The notes beneath the pieces are model-generated. The model saw nothing but the letters and a program-made list of their open reading frames with translations, had not been told where the DNA came from and searched no databases. A program made the position numbers and the translations under genes. Source: Halobaculum sp. XH14 (GTDB taxonomy: Archaea > Halobacteriota > Halobacteria > Halobacteriales > Haloferacaceae). From it: DNA of 64,000 nucleotides. This document shows, in pieces, positions 55,015 through 63,496 of the stretch. The first letter of the stretch is position 1. Every line of letters starts with the position of its first letter. The stretch is from assembly GCF_032116555.1 (NCBI RefSeq), contig NZ_CP134949.1, positions 2,728,001 through 2,792,000 on the forward strand, in the 5' to 3' direction.

Positions 55015-55149
55015 CTACTCGACGTCGACTTCCTTCACGACCGGGGCGCGCTCCTTGAGGAGCACGCGGTGCCCGCAGTAGGGGCAGCGGACGCCGCCGT
55101 ACTCGTCGAGTTCGACGTCGCGCTTGCAGCGGGAGCACTTGTAGCTCAT
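55015..55149 (-). CDS. rpoP: RNA polymerase subunit Rpo12 (RpoP)
   Basis: A 44-residue protein starting [19 protein letters not shown], then [13 protein letters not shown]. It has one CSRC and one CPYC knuckle, the zinc ribbon of archaeal Rpo12/eukaryotic Rpb12, a structural subunit of RNA polymerase that binds the Rpo3/Rpo10/Rpo11 platform. Start ATG 55149 and stop TAG 55015 are clear. It sits between eL43 and pcc1. Confidence 0.92.
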   Translation of the reverse strand: MSYKCSRCKRDVELDEYGGVRCPYCGHRVLLKERAPVVKEVDVE

Positions 55150-55187
55150 TGGTGTGTGGTGGGGGTGGAGGTACTTGGACGTGCGGA

Positions 55188-55493
55188 TTACTCCTCGTCC
55201 GCCTCGGCGTCGACCTCGACGTCGGCCGCGCCCTCGCCCTCGAGTGCCGCGCGGATGGACCGCCGGACGCCCCGGCCGCCGGGGGTCTGCGGGCGGTACG
55301 CGCCGCCGGTGAACGTCTCGCCGGTCTCCTCGTTGACCCAGACGCCGGTGCCGACCCGCTTGACCGAGTCGCCATCGACCGTCGCGGACTCCATCTCCGC
55401 CTCGATCTCGGCGACGCGCTTGCGAGCGACACGCCCGTATCGGGCGCCGAACCGCCCGGCGCTGCCGACCTTCCGTGCCTTGGATTCAGCCAT
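55188..55493 (-). CDS. rpl37ae: Ribosomal protein eL43 (L37Ae), cysteine-free form
   Basis: The protein has 101 residues. It opens with [20 protein letters not shown] and ends its core with [22 protein letters not shown], both eL43 landmarks. Most eL43 proteins have a four-Cys zinc site in the middle (CPxCG ... CxxCG); here the corresponding stretch is [20 protein letters not shown] with no Cys at all. The acidic tail is haloarchaeal. It is the first gene of the conserved cluster and there is no second copy in the window. Confidence 0.85.
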   Translation of the reverse strand: MAESKARKVGSAGRFGARYGRVARKRVAEIEAEMESATVDGDSVKRVGTGVWVNEETGETFTGGAYRPQTPGGRGVRRSIRAALEGEGAADVEVDAEADEE

Positions 55494-55598
55494 AGTAGCC
55501 GTGGATTCGGCGGTCGCGGGTAAAAACCCCGCGAAATCACCCGCGGCGGCGGGCAGGCGGCGTCGCCGGGATCGTCCCGGATCGGTTCGACGCCCGCC

Positions 55599-56375
55599 TC
55601 AGGCGAACTCGTCGTCCGCGAGCGCCTCGTTGAGGTCGTCCCGGACGAGTTCGCCCGTCTCGCGGTCCCCGGCGGTCGTCACCACGCGGTTCTCCTGCAC
55701 GCTCGACCCGTCACGCAACAGCAGCCTGACGTTGCCGTGCTCGTCGGCACGGGTCACTTTGGCGCGCAGGCCCGTCCGCGACCCGGACCCGCCGGCGTCG
55801 ATGGGACCGGGGATGAGCTTCTTGACGTGCGGGTGGGCGGCGACGGACCGGATCGCCTGCCAGCCCTTGCGTCCGCCGATGAGCGTCGAGTGGGCCCCGC
55901 CGAGTTTCTCCGCGGGCGCGGCCTCGACGACCTCCAGGGACGGTTCGCCGTGCCGGGCCAGCACGGTCTCGACGGGGTCCTCGTCCGGGACGCGGTAGAA
56001 CTCGTAGTGGAGTTGCGCGCGGGTCTCCCGGAGCGGGTCGCGCTCACCCGCGGCGTACACGGTTTCGGGGCGCTTTCGCCTGATCTCGTCGGCGACGCGG
56101 CCCGCGTAGTTCCGGAGTTGCGTCTGTGCGGTGCGCTCGCCGTCGTCGGCGATCGTCGTCACCGCAGTCTCGCCGAGGATCGCCCGCTCGGGGTCGGACT
56201 CGGTCGAGTCCTCGGCGAACGTGCCGTCGGCATCGGCCGCCTCGCCGTCGAGCATCGTGAGCGTCGCCCGCTCCGGGCCGAAGACGACGACGACGGCGTC
56301 GCAGTTGGCGGTCGAACAGCGCAGACAGTAGTCCCCGGGCCGGTCGAGGGCCGCGCTGCACCGCCGACAGTTCAT
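55599..56375 (-). CDS. DUF2103 metal-binding protein (COG4031-like)
   Basis: The protein has 258 residues. The N-terminal zinc ribbon MNCRRCSAAL and YCLRCSTANC is followed by an acidic region, then a helical and basic RNA-binding-like part (LGGAHSTLIGGRKGWQAIRS, HPHVKKLIPG). A beta-rich tail closes it. This gene family often lies near eL43 in haloarchaea. The function is unknown; a ribosome- or RNA-linked role is inferred. Confidence 0.72.
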   Translation of the reverse strand: MNCRRCSAALDRPGDYCLRCSTANCDAVVVVFGPERATLTMLDGEAADADGTFAEDSTESDPERAILGETAVTTIADDGERTAQTQLRNYAGRVADEIRRKRPETVYAAGERDPLRETRAQLHYEFYRVPDEDPVETVLARHGEPSLEVVEAAPAEKLGGAHSTLIGGRKGWQAIRSVAAHPHVKKLIPGPIDAGGSGSRTGLRAKVTRADEHGNVRLLLRDGSSVQENRVVTTAGDRETGELVRDDLNEALADDEFA

Positions 56376-56645
56376 GCTCGACGGGAGGTGGCGGTTCCGG
56401 ATAAGCGCGTCCGTTCGGCGGCCATGAATCTTATTTTGCTATATGAAATTCGTGGAAAGAGAGTCATACAGCTTCGAAAGGGAGCACAGAAGAGAACCGA
56501 TTTGCGTTCCTCTTTCGGACTCTTTTTCGCGTAAAAGTGACAGATGAGACAGAGGTAAGCGTGATAACCAAACAATGCCCGAAACTCGGAAGAATATCGA
56601 CGCCGAGTGAGAATCGCATCCGCGAGATCGGAACTACTAATAGTA
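56376..56645. other. AT-rich spacer before the siderophore gene
   Basis: No gene is present. The DNA drops sharply in GC (GAATCTTATTTTGCTATATG near 56427) and leads into the iron-box promoter. Confidence 0.45.
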
Positions 56646-56661
56646 TTTAGGCTAGCCTAAA
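56646..56661. promoter_or_regulatory. Iron-box palindrome (DtxR/IdeR/SirR type)
   Basis: TTTAGGCTAGCCTAAA is a perfect 16-bp palindrome ending five bases before the lipoprotein ATG. It matches the TTAGGnnnnCCTAA pattern of DtxR-family metal repressors, which haloarchaea use for iron control. Its position over the expected transcription start suggests repression when iron is plentiful. Confidence 0.75.
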
Positions 56662-56665
56662 ATTT

Positions 56666-57889
56666 ATGTCAGGCGACGACACGAAACACGGGAGGCCCAC
56701 GCGACGCGACTACGTGAAGTACGGCGGCGCGGTCGTCGGCGGCGGGCTGCTTTCGGGCTGTACCGGGGAGTCGGAGGAAGTCTCGACGCCGACCGACACC
56801 GACCGGCACTCCACCGGGACGGCCGAGCCGACCGAGACGGACACGTCCTACGAAGCGTGTATCGAACCCGTCGGCTGTCATCGGTTCGAGGAGGAGCCGG
56901 AAACCTACATCGTGAACAACGGCGAGTGGGCGGACATGGCGTTCGCGCTCGGTCGGCGGGACGGCTTCCTCACCGCCACGAACATGATCCCCGGGTTCCT
57001 GTTCGAGCCGTTCGGGCTGGACGTGCCGCCACTCTCGGAAACCGAGTCGCTGTCGGCGACGAACTGGGACAAGGAGGTGTTCTACGAACTGGATCCGGAC
57101 GTGATCCTGATGGATCCGAACTACATGCACAAGACCGGCTGGGACGACGCCTGGGGGGAGTCGGACACCGAGGAGATCAGCGATACCGTCGCTCCGTTCT
57201 TCGGGAACAACATTCTCCGCCGGCGAGAGTGGCACGACTACCGGCATTACTCCCTGTACGAGGCCCTCAAACGGCTCGCGGATCTGTTCAGGGAACGCGA
57301 CCGATACGAGGCGCTCGAGGAGGTCCACGCGTCCGTCCAGGAGGCGGTTCGGTCCCGGCTCCCGCCCGCCGACGACCGCCCGGAGATCGCCCTGGTCAAC
57401 AGCGCGTCGAACCCGAGCGATGGAACGTTCTATCCGATGCGAACCCAGGTCGAGGGCGTCGAGATGAAGCCGTACCGTGATCTTGACGTCGGCAGCGCGT
57501 TTTCCGCCGAGCACATCGAAGCGGTGACCATCGACTACGAGTATCTCCTGAAGATCGATCCGGAGATACTCGTGTTCCACTGGGGGGTCGGGACGACCGG
57601 CGACGCGGACAGCTTCTCCCCGGAGACGTTCCGTGAGCGGTACGTCGAACCGCTCGAAGCGGACCCGGTCGGGAGCCAGTTGACCGCCGTCCGGGAGGGC
57701 AACGTCTATCCCGGCGCGTTCGGCTCGCAGGGCCCGCTCGTGAACCTTCTCCAGACGGAGATGGTCGCCCAGCAGCTGTACCCGGCGGAGTTCGGCGAGT
57801 TCGAACCCGAGCGGTTCCCCGAGGTCGCCAGGGAGAAACAGCTGTTCGACAGGCAGCGCGTCGCGGACATCGTCAACGGCGACTTCTAA
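56666..57889 (+). CDS. Siderophore/iron ABC-transporter binding lipoprotein
   Basis: The protein has 407 residues. A Tat motif (TRRDYVKYGG) and lipobox LLSGC at about residue 32 anchor it outside the membrane. After a Thr/Glu linker comes a periplasmic-binding-protein fold of the iron-siderophore type: YIVNNGEWADMAFALGRRDG, LDPDVILMDPNYMH, and EPLEADPVGSQLTAVREGNV. The permease and ATPase genes are not adjacent. The iron-box palindrome immediately upstream strongly supports an iron-uptake role. Confidence 0.82.
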   Translation: MSGDDTKHGRPTRRDYVKYGGAVVGGGLLSGCTGESEEVSTPTDTDRHSTGTAEPTETDTSYEACIEPVGCHRFEEEPETYIVNNGEWADMAFALGRRDGFLTATNMIPGFLFEPFGLDVPPLSETESLSATNWDKEVFYELDPDVILMDPNYMHKTGWDDAWGESDTEEISDTVAPFFGNNILRRREWHDYRHYSLYEALKRLADLFRERDRYEALEEVHASVQEAVRSRLPPADDRPEIALVNSASNPSDGTFYPMRTQVEGVEMKPYRDLDVGSAFSAEHIEAVTIDYEYLLKIDPEILVFHWGVGTTGDADSFSPETFRERYVEPLEADPVGSQLTAVREGNVYPGAFGSQGPLVNLLQTEMVAQQLYPAEFGEFEPERFPEVAREKQLFDRQRVADIVNGDF

Positions 57890-58181
57890 CCGCGGAGTCG
57901 TTTGCTCCCCCCCGATCTCAGTTCAGTTACCAGCCGGTTTCTTTCCCGACTATACTGACAGGAAGGCAGGCAACAAGATTACCCCCGAGACGGTGGGATC
58001 CGTGATCGACAAGGTCCCGGGCGCTCTGTACTCCAGATGGATGGGTCCCCCGCCACGTGCCCCAATGGCGGAGTGCCCAGCGCGGTAAGAACGGCACATG
58101 TGGTCGCCCGGCGAGCGACGGGTGATCACCAGCTACCCAGTTAGACCGACCAAAGAGTATAAGAGAACGGAGGCTCGAGTA
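57890..58181. other. Spacer between iron and metal-exporter genes
   Basis: No gene is supported. The left part is GC-rich without structure; from about 58135 it becomes AT-rich and leads to the exporter's operator. Confidence 0.4.
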
Positions 58182-58202
58182 ATATTTGATGAGTCTAAAT
58201 AT
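58182..58202. promoter_or_regulatory. Candidate metalloregulator operator
   Basis: ATATTT (58182-58187) and AAATAT (58197-58202) are inverted across nine bases in an isolated AT-rich tract 55 bases before the exporter start. The right half GTCTAAA resembles the GCCTAAA half of the iron/manganese box. It would fit a Mn-responsive SirR/MntR-type site. Confidence 0.4.
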
Positions 58203-58256
58203 AGAGTTTGGGTCGCCTTCCACCGGCCGGCGACGTCCGGGCCGGGATCGACGGCG

Positions 58257-59522
58257 ATGACGCTCCTCCAGTCCGTGGGCGCGGGGGTGGGGGAGTTGCT
58301 CGACATCACCGCCCAGCAGGCGTTCGACATCCTCGTCTTCTCGGTCAGGGACGGGTTCGTGCAGGTGAGCGCGTTCGTCGCGGTCACGGTGCTCCTCTTC
58401 AGCTACATCCAGTACCGGACCGGGGGACGGATCGTCACGTACCTCGAGAACAACGAGCGGATGCAGCCCATCGCCGGCGCGCTGCTCGGGCTGACGCCCG
58501 GCTGTGGCGGCGCGATCATCGCGATGCCGCTGTACATCCGCGGCACCGTGAGCTTCGGGACGGTCGTCGCCGCCCTCGCGGCGACGGCGGGCGACTCGGC
58601 GTTCGTCATCCTCGCGCTCGCCCCCGAGGCGGCGGCCTACGCCTACGGGATGGCGTTCGTTTCGGCCATCCTGTTCGGCTACGCGATCGACGGCTGGGGG
58701 CTCGGCATCGGCCGGGTCGACCGCGCGGTCGACCGGCTCAGCCGGCCGGTGACCGACGGCGGGTTCGCCACGGCGAACGTCGCCAGCGGCGGCCCCAGCG
58801 TCGACGGCTACGAGATGGAACACGACGGCCACGGGCACGACCCCGAGCAGCCGTCGGGGACGCTGACGACGGTCAGCCACGCGGTCCACGTCCTCTGGTG
58901 GGTCGTCGCCGCCGCAGGACTCGTCGCGGGCGTCATGTACCTGGCGCGGGGCGCCCCGGAGGTCCCCCTCGCGTTCGACCCGACGTTCTTCGGCCTGTTC
59001 ACCGTCGCGGGGCTCGTGGGGACGACCGCGTCGTTCTACCTCCACTTCGTCGGCCGGCGATACATCGGCGAGGGGGAGGCGGGCCGCATCCGGGACAACT
59101 TCTCCAGCGCGTACGAGACGTTCCAGCACGCGGCCATGGAGACGAGCATGGTCACGGTGTGGGTCATCGCCGCCTACCTCATCTACGAGTACGGCATCGT
59201 GATCTTCTCGCTGGACGTCGGCGCGCTCACCGCGGCCGCCGGGGTGCTCGCCCCCATCGCGGGCGCGCTGCTCGGCCTGATCCCGGGCTGTGCGCCACAG
59301 ATCGTCTTCGCCCAGATATACGCGGAGGGCGGCATCCCGTTCTCCGCGCTGACGGCCAACGCGATCAGCCAGGACGGCGACGCGCTGTTCCCGCTGATGG
59401 CGATCGACATGAAGGCCGCCATCGTCGCCACGATCTACACGACGATCCCGGCGCTGATCGTCGGGGTGCTCGTCTACTACCTGTGGCCGTTCGCCCACTT
59501 CGGGTTCGGGGTGCTCGGATGA
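58257..59522 (+). CDS. 10-TM putative metal (manganese) exporter, ArsP_2-like
   Basis: The protein has 421 residues. It has about ten membrane helices in two similar halves, each with an LGL(T/I)PGC motif (GALLGLTPGCGGAIIAMP and ALLGLIPGCAPQIVFAQ). The inverted duplication and the Cys motif are typical of the putative 10TM heavy-metal exporter family, often labelled manganese transporter. A His/Asp-rich loop lies in the middle (EHDGHGHDPE). I start at ATG 58257 because the 53 residues upstream are not membrane-like. A universal stress protein gene follows 63 bases later. Confidence 0.78.
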   Translation: MTLLQSVGAGVGELLDITAQQAFDILVFSVRDGFVQVSAFVAVTVLLFSYIQYRTGGRIVTYLENNERMQPIAGALLGLTPGCGGAIIAMPLYIRGTVSFGTVVAALAATAGDSAFVILALAPEAAAYAYGMAFVSAILFGYAIDGWGLGIGRVDRAVDRLSRPVTDGGFATANVASGGPSVDGYEMEHDGHGHDPEQPSGTLTTVSHAVHVLWWVVAAAGLVAGVMYLARGAPEVPLAFDPTFFGLFTVAGLVGTTASFYLHFVGRRYIGEGEAGRIRDNFSSAYETFQHAAMETSMVTVWVIAAYLIYEYGIVIFSLDVGALTAAAGVLAPIAGALLGLIPGCAPQIVFAQIYAEGGIPFSALTANAISQDGDALFPLMAIDMKAAIVATIYTTIPALIVGVLVYYLWPFAHFGFGVLG

Positions 59523-59585
59523 CCCGCCGACGCCGGCGCGCCGCCGCGGTCGGGGGACGGCTCGCCAGCCACGCCCGGCTGGGAG

Positions 59586-60038
59586 GTGACTGACGTGTAC
59601 GAGCGCGTCCTCGTCCCGACCGACGGGAGCGAGCTCTCGGAGACGGCGGCCCGACACGCCCTCGACGTCGCAGCGCAGTACGGCGCGACGCTTCACGCCA
59701 TCTACGTCGTCGACACGGACACGGGCTGGCTGACCGTCTCGAAGGCGGACGTGCGCGACGCGATCCGGGAGCTCGGCGACAACGCCGGCGAGGAGGCGAT
59801 CGAGAGCGTCGAACGGCTCGCGGCCGACGCCGACGTGGACCTGGTGACGGCCGTCCTCGACGGGTCGCCCGACGACGAGATCCTCCGGTACGCCGACGAA
59901 CACGACGCGGACCTGATCGTGATGGGCACCCACGGCCGGGACGGCATCGGCCGCCGGGTCGTCGGGAGCATCACCGAGCGGGTCGTCAGAGGGGCCTCCG
60001 TCCCCGTGATGGCCGTCAACGCCGGCTCCGACGACTGA
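59586..60038 (+). CDS. Universal stress protein (UspA family)
   Basis: The protein has 150 residues with the USP fold: RVLVPTDGSELSETAARHAL, ATP-binding Gly-rich turn GTHGRDGIGRRVVGS, and VPVMAVN at the end. The start is a GTG at 59586, with a second GTG three codons later. It is downstream of the metal exporter on the same strand and may share its transcript. ATP binding is likely from the conserved Gx2Gx9G(S/T) pattern; the physiological role is generic. Confidence 0.88.
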   Translation: MTDVYERVLVPTDGSELSETAARHALDVAAQYGATLHAIYVVDTDTGWLTVSKADVRDAIRELGDNAGEEAIESVERLAADADVDLVTAVLDGSPDDEILRYADEHDADLIVMGTHGRDGIGRRVVGSITERVVRGASVPVMAVNAGSDD

Positions 60039-60083
60039 GACGCGAGCGTCGGTTCTGTTCGAGTGGCCCCGGTTCCGCGGTCC

Positions 60084-61436
60084 TCAGTGCCGCTCCGGGC
60101 TCCCCTTCAGATACTCCCGCAGCAGCGTCGTCGCGTACGACCCCGACGGCAGCGCGAACGAGAACACCGGGTCGCCCTCGCGCTCCGCGACCGCGAGGTC
60201 GGTCGTCAGTGCGATGGCCCGCCGCGTTCCGGTCGACTCGAACTCGCCCGGGAGCGCGAAGTCCGCCCGCCCGACGTCCAGTTCCGCGAACACCTCGCGT
60301 TCGATCTCGCCAGGTTCGCCGTCCGCGAACTCGGTGTCGGTGCCGACGAGCGGCGCGGTGACGAACGCCCGACCGCGCTCGCAGTGGCGCGCGAGGACGT
60401 CGACCCGACCCTCGGTGGCGCGCTGAACCCTGTCCGTGTCCGGCTTGGGGAATTTCACGTCGCGCTCGGCGAAGCAACAGACGTCGCCCTCGACGGGGCG
60501 GTGGAACGGCAGGCCGCGCCGGAGGCGCTCGCTGAGGATCCTGTTGAACGCGTACGACTGCGCGGCGTTGACGAACAGCCGCTGGAGGTTCGAGGGGACG
60601 GCCTCCAGCGTCTCGCGCCAGTCGGCCCCCTCCGCGAGCCGGTGGAGCATCGACCGCTCGTAGCGCAGTCGACCGGGCATCGCGTCGAGCGCGGCGCTCC
60701 AGTCCGTGTCGGCCGCGTCGGCCTCGCGCTCGACGACGTTCCTGGCGGCTTGCGAGCCCTCGGGTTCCGTCTCGTAGGGGTTGCCGACGTACGCGAGCAC
60801 CGCGCCGCGCCAGTCGCCCCGGAGGACGTGCAGGCCGACCTCGTGGGTGACGGGCCGCCTGCTGCCGAACCGCTGGTGGCCGAAGTAGTTCGGGACGGCG
60901 ACCTCGGCGGGCGCGTCCGCGGATTCATCGAGCCCCTCGCCGTCGTCCCCGGCGAACGCTCGGAGGTCGGCGGTGATGGGGGCGGGGTCGCCCGCCGCGT
61001 CGCGGACGCGGATCTCGAACTCGTTGCCCGCGAGGTCGCCGAAGGTGAGGGCTCGACCCACCCGGCCGAGCACCTCGACGTCGGCGTTCCGGACCTCGGG
61101 AATCCGCTCGGGGTCGACGTCCCGGACCGTGAACAGCTGTGTCGTCACGGCGTGCTTGTCCTTCGTTCCGGCCCAGGAGACGCGCTCGCGGCTGATTCCC
61201 AGGTCGTCGGAGAGCCGCCCGGCGAAGTCGTTCGTGTCCCAGCCGCGCAGCGTCGCCCGGAGGAGGACGTGCGGGTACGAGCCGGGGTCCGAGTCGACGG
61301 GCTCTGGCACCATCCGCTCGCGCTCGCGGACGACGAAGTCCTCGGGCTCCTCGCGGAGGTGGCCGCCGATGCCGTCGGCGTCGCTGACGTAGAAGTCGAC
61401 GCCGACGACCCGTTCGCGGGGGTGGGCCTCGCGCAT
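60084..61436 (-). CDS. truD: tRNA pseudouridine synthase TruD
   Basis: The protein has 450 residues. TruD makes pseudouridine 13 in tRNA. The catalytic Asp is D93 in [13 protein letters not shown], with the family's FVVRERER start and [19 protein letters not shown] later. The longer insertion domain typical of TruD lies between. The ATG at 61436 overlaps the stop of pth2, so the two genes are coupled, an arrangement usual in haloarchaea. No lesion is seen. Confidence 0.93.
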   Translation of the reverse strand: MREAHPRERVVGVDFYVSDADGIGGHLREEPEDFVVRERERMVPEPVDSDPGSYPHVLLRATLRGWDTNDFAGRLSDDLGISRERVSWAGTKDKHAVTTQLFTVRDVDPERIPEVRNADVEVLGRVGRALTFGDLAGNEFEIRVRDAAGDPAPITADLRAFAGDDGEGLDESADAPAEVAVPNYFGHQRFGSRRPVTHEVGLHVLRGDWRGAVLAYVGNPYETEPEGSQAARNVVEREADAADTDWSAALDAMPGRLRYERSMLHRLAEGADWRETLEAVPSNLQRLFVNAAQSYAFNRILSERLRRGLPFHRPVEGDVCCFAERDVKFPKPDTDRVQRATEGRVDVLARHCERGRAFVTAPLVGTDTEFADGEPGEIEREVFAELDVGRADFALPGEFESTGTRRAIALTTDLAVAEREGDPVFSFALPSGSYATTLLREYLKGSPERH

Positions 61437-61774
61437 CAGTACAGCGGCAGGTCGCCGGTCACCTTGTCGACGACGTCGTCCCGGCCCGGACCGACCGCGA
61501 GCGCGGTGACGGTGCCCGGGTCGAGCTGGGTGTGCCCGGCGTCGCGGACGACGGCGTACGGCAGCCCCTCGCGCTCGGCGACGTCGGCGAGTTCGAACAG
61601 CTGCGACTCGCTCTGGCCCTTGAGGACGACCTTCTTTTGCCCCTCGCCCTTCCACTCCTTGCGGGTTCTCCGGTCGGCGTCCTCGTACGCCGAGAGGGCG
61701 GCGTGTGCCACCTGTGCGGCGAGCTTGCCCGTCCCCATCCCGATGTCGGTCCGGGCGACGATGGCCTGTTTCAT
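61436..61774 (-). CDS. pth2: Peptidyl-tRNA hydrolase Pth2
   Basis: The protein has 112 residues and full family length. It begins [27 protein letters not shown], the Pth2 hallmark, with [16 protein letters not shown] and the end [20 protein letters not shown]. It recycles peptidyl-tRNAs released early from ribosomes. First gene of pth2-truD. Confidence 0.93.
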   Translation of the reverse strand: MKQAIVARTDIGMGTGKLAAQVAHAALSAYEDADRRTRKEWKGEGQKKVVLKGQSESQLFELADVAEREGLPYAVVRDAGHTQLDPGTVTALAVGPGRDDVVDKVTGDLPLY

Positions 61775-62090
61775 GGTTCGTGGGTGGTTCCGGGCGGGGT
61801 ATAGGTGCTGTTATCCGTATGGGTTGATTTCGGCTCGTTTCGTGGTTGGACGACGTTTTCGATGAGGGGGGCTGGCTCGAACGATCTCGTGGCTCGGTCG
61901 GTCGGTGTGGCCCACGCCTCGAAAGCCCCCGTGGGTGTCGGCTCTTCCGTCGGCTCATTCGGCACCACGACCGCCTGGAAAGCGTGCGTCACGGTGACCA
62001 AACCGACGACCGAGCCCAGAACCACGGATACGATCCGGACCGTGAACGAGTCACAAAACCCATACCGGAGCCACGAAACGCACACCGCAA
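61775..62090. repeat. Spacer with an inverted dispersed-repeat copy
   Basis: CCTCGAAAGCCCCC at 61917-61930 is the reverse complement of the GGGGGCTTTCGAGG motif. It is followed by a Thr/Pro-rich-looking non-coding run, similar to the region after the 52990 copy. No gene is supported. Confidence 0.55.
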
Positions 62091-62819
62091 ATGAGCGGTC
62101 CCCGAACGCCCCTCCTCCGTCCAGGGTCGTACTTCGAATCACACGACGGCTCCCCGCCAGTGGCGGACGCCGCCATCGCCGTCGCGGTCGTCGCGGCCCT
62201 TACGGCCGGCGGCGTCGGCCTGTTCCTCGGCGAGTTCGCGGCCTCCGTCGACGCGACCGTCGAGATGGACAATCCCGAGCACCGGCCCGAGTGGGCCTGC
62301 GAGAACTACGAGAACATGGACGTCTCGACGCCGTCCGGCTGTGGCTCGTCCGTCCCCGAGACGGTCGACCGGGACCTGGGCACGCTCGTCGCCGAGGAGC
62401 TCTCGTGGCTCCCCTGGGCGACCCTGTTCGTCGTTCCCGTCTTCTGGCTGTTCCAGGCCGGCGTGCTCCACGCGCTGACCGCGATGGCCGGCGGCGAGGG
62501 GTCGTTCGCCGGCACGCTCTCGGTCGCCGGTTGGGGGATGGTGCCCAGCATCGCACGGCTGCTCGGCGTCGGCGCGGTGATCCTCTACCAGCTTCGCACG
62601 ACGCCGGTTCCGGGCTCGCCAGAAGGGGCCGTCGCCGCGCTGGAGGCCGCACTCGCCGGGCTGGGAACGATCTCCATCGGTGCCGCGCTCGTGGTGGCCG
62701 TCTGGGGCGGGTACGTGCGGACGTACGGGCTCGCGTCCGCCCGCGACGTCTCGTTCGACGAGGCGCTCATCATCGTCGCCGCGACGACACTCGTCGGGCT
62801 CGGCTTCGAGCTGGTCTGA
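62091..62819 (+). CDS. Yip1-domain-like membrane protein
   Basis: The protein has 242 residues. An N-terminal [16 protein letters not shown] start leads into a first helix; then comes an exported or cytoplasmic loop with two Cys (EWACENY, SGCGSS), and four further helices ([42 protein letters not shown] split by turns, [30 protein letters not shown]). The WGMVPS motif between helices is typical of the haloarchaeal Yip1 group. Function unknown. Confidence 0.72.
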   Translation: MSGPRTPLLRPGSYFESHDGSPPVADAAIAVAVVAALTAGGVGLFLGEFAASVDATVEMDNPEHRPEWACENYENMDVSTPSGCGSSVPETVDRDLGTLVAEELSWLPWATLFVVPVFWLFQAGVLHALTAMAGGEGSFAGTLSVAGWGMVPSIARLLGVGAVILYQLRTTPVPGSPEGAVAALEAALAGLGTISIGAALVVAVWGGYVRTYGLASARDVSFDEALIIVAATTLVGLGFELV

Positions 62820-62877
62820 TCGGCCGGCCCGGGACGGAGCGGTAGGGTTTACGTCGCCGCGTAACGGTCATCGTGAC

Positions 62878-63495
62878 ATGATACTGGCCGACACCGACAT
62901 CCTCGCGCGCCTCCGCGACGGGGACCTCGTGGTCGACCCGCTCGCGGACGTGGACATGCAGGTACAGCCCGCGAGCATCGACCTCCGACTCGGCCCGGAG
63001 TTCCTCGAGTTCCGGCGGACGAACATCCCCTGTATCCACCCGAACGACGAGCGCGAGGTCGACGAGTACGTGACCCAGACGCACGTCCCCGAGGGCGAGG
63101 ACTTCATCCTCCACCCCGGCGACTTCGTGCTCGGCACGACGAAGGAGCGCGTCGAGATCCCAGACGACCTCGTGGCTCACGTCGAGGGGCGCTCCTCGCT
63201 GGGCCGCCTCGCCATCGTCGTCCACGCGACCGCCGGCCTCTGTGACCCCGGCTACCGGGGCCAGATCACCCTCGAACTGTCGAACCTCGGCAACGCGCCC
63301 GTCGCGCTCTCGCCGGGCATGCGCGTCTCACAGCTCACCTTCACGGAGCTGAAATCGCCCGCGGACCGCCCGTACGGCAGCGAGCGCGGATCGAAGTATC
63401 AGGGCCAGTCCGGCCCGCAGGCCTCGCGCATCGGCGACGACCCGGAGTTCGTGGAGAACGGCCCCGAGGACGTCGACGGAACGGCGGTGGAGTAG
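62878..63495 (+). CDS. dcd: dCTP deaminase
   Basis: The protein has 205 residues. It converts dCTP to dUTP in thymidylate synthesis. Landmarks: [10 protein letters not shown], the catalytic region [30 protein letters not shown] with its Glu in ITLEL, and a substrate-binding tail ([13 protein letters not shown]). The acidic tail is haloarchaeal. ATG 62878. The next gene starts one base after its stop codon. Confidence 0.92.
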   Translation: MILADTDILARLRDGDLVVDPLADVDMQVQPASIDLRLGPEFLEFRRTNIPCIHPNDEREVDEYVTQTHVPEGEDFILHPGDFVLGTTKERVEIPDDLVAHVEGRSSLGRLAIVVHATAGLCDPGYRGQITLELSNLGNAPVALSPGMRVSQLTFTELKSPADRPYGSERGSKYQGQSGPQASRIGDDPEFVENGPEDVDGTAVE

Positions 63496-63496
63496 C

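Noticed and set aside
52530-55058. 842-residue plus-strand frame over the repeat block and ALDH
   Set aside because: It is antisense to ALDH and pcc1 and has the Arg/Val/Asp bias of shadow frames.
57927-59933. 668-residue minus-strand frame opposite the metal exporter
   Set aside because: Asp/Arg-rich shadow with no fold features; the opposite strand encodes ten clear membrane helices.
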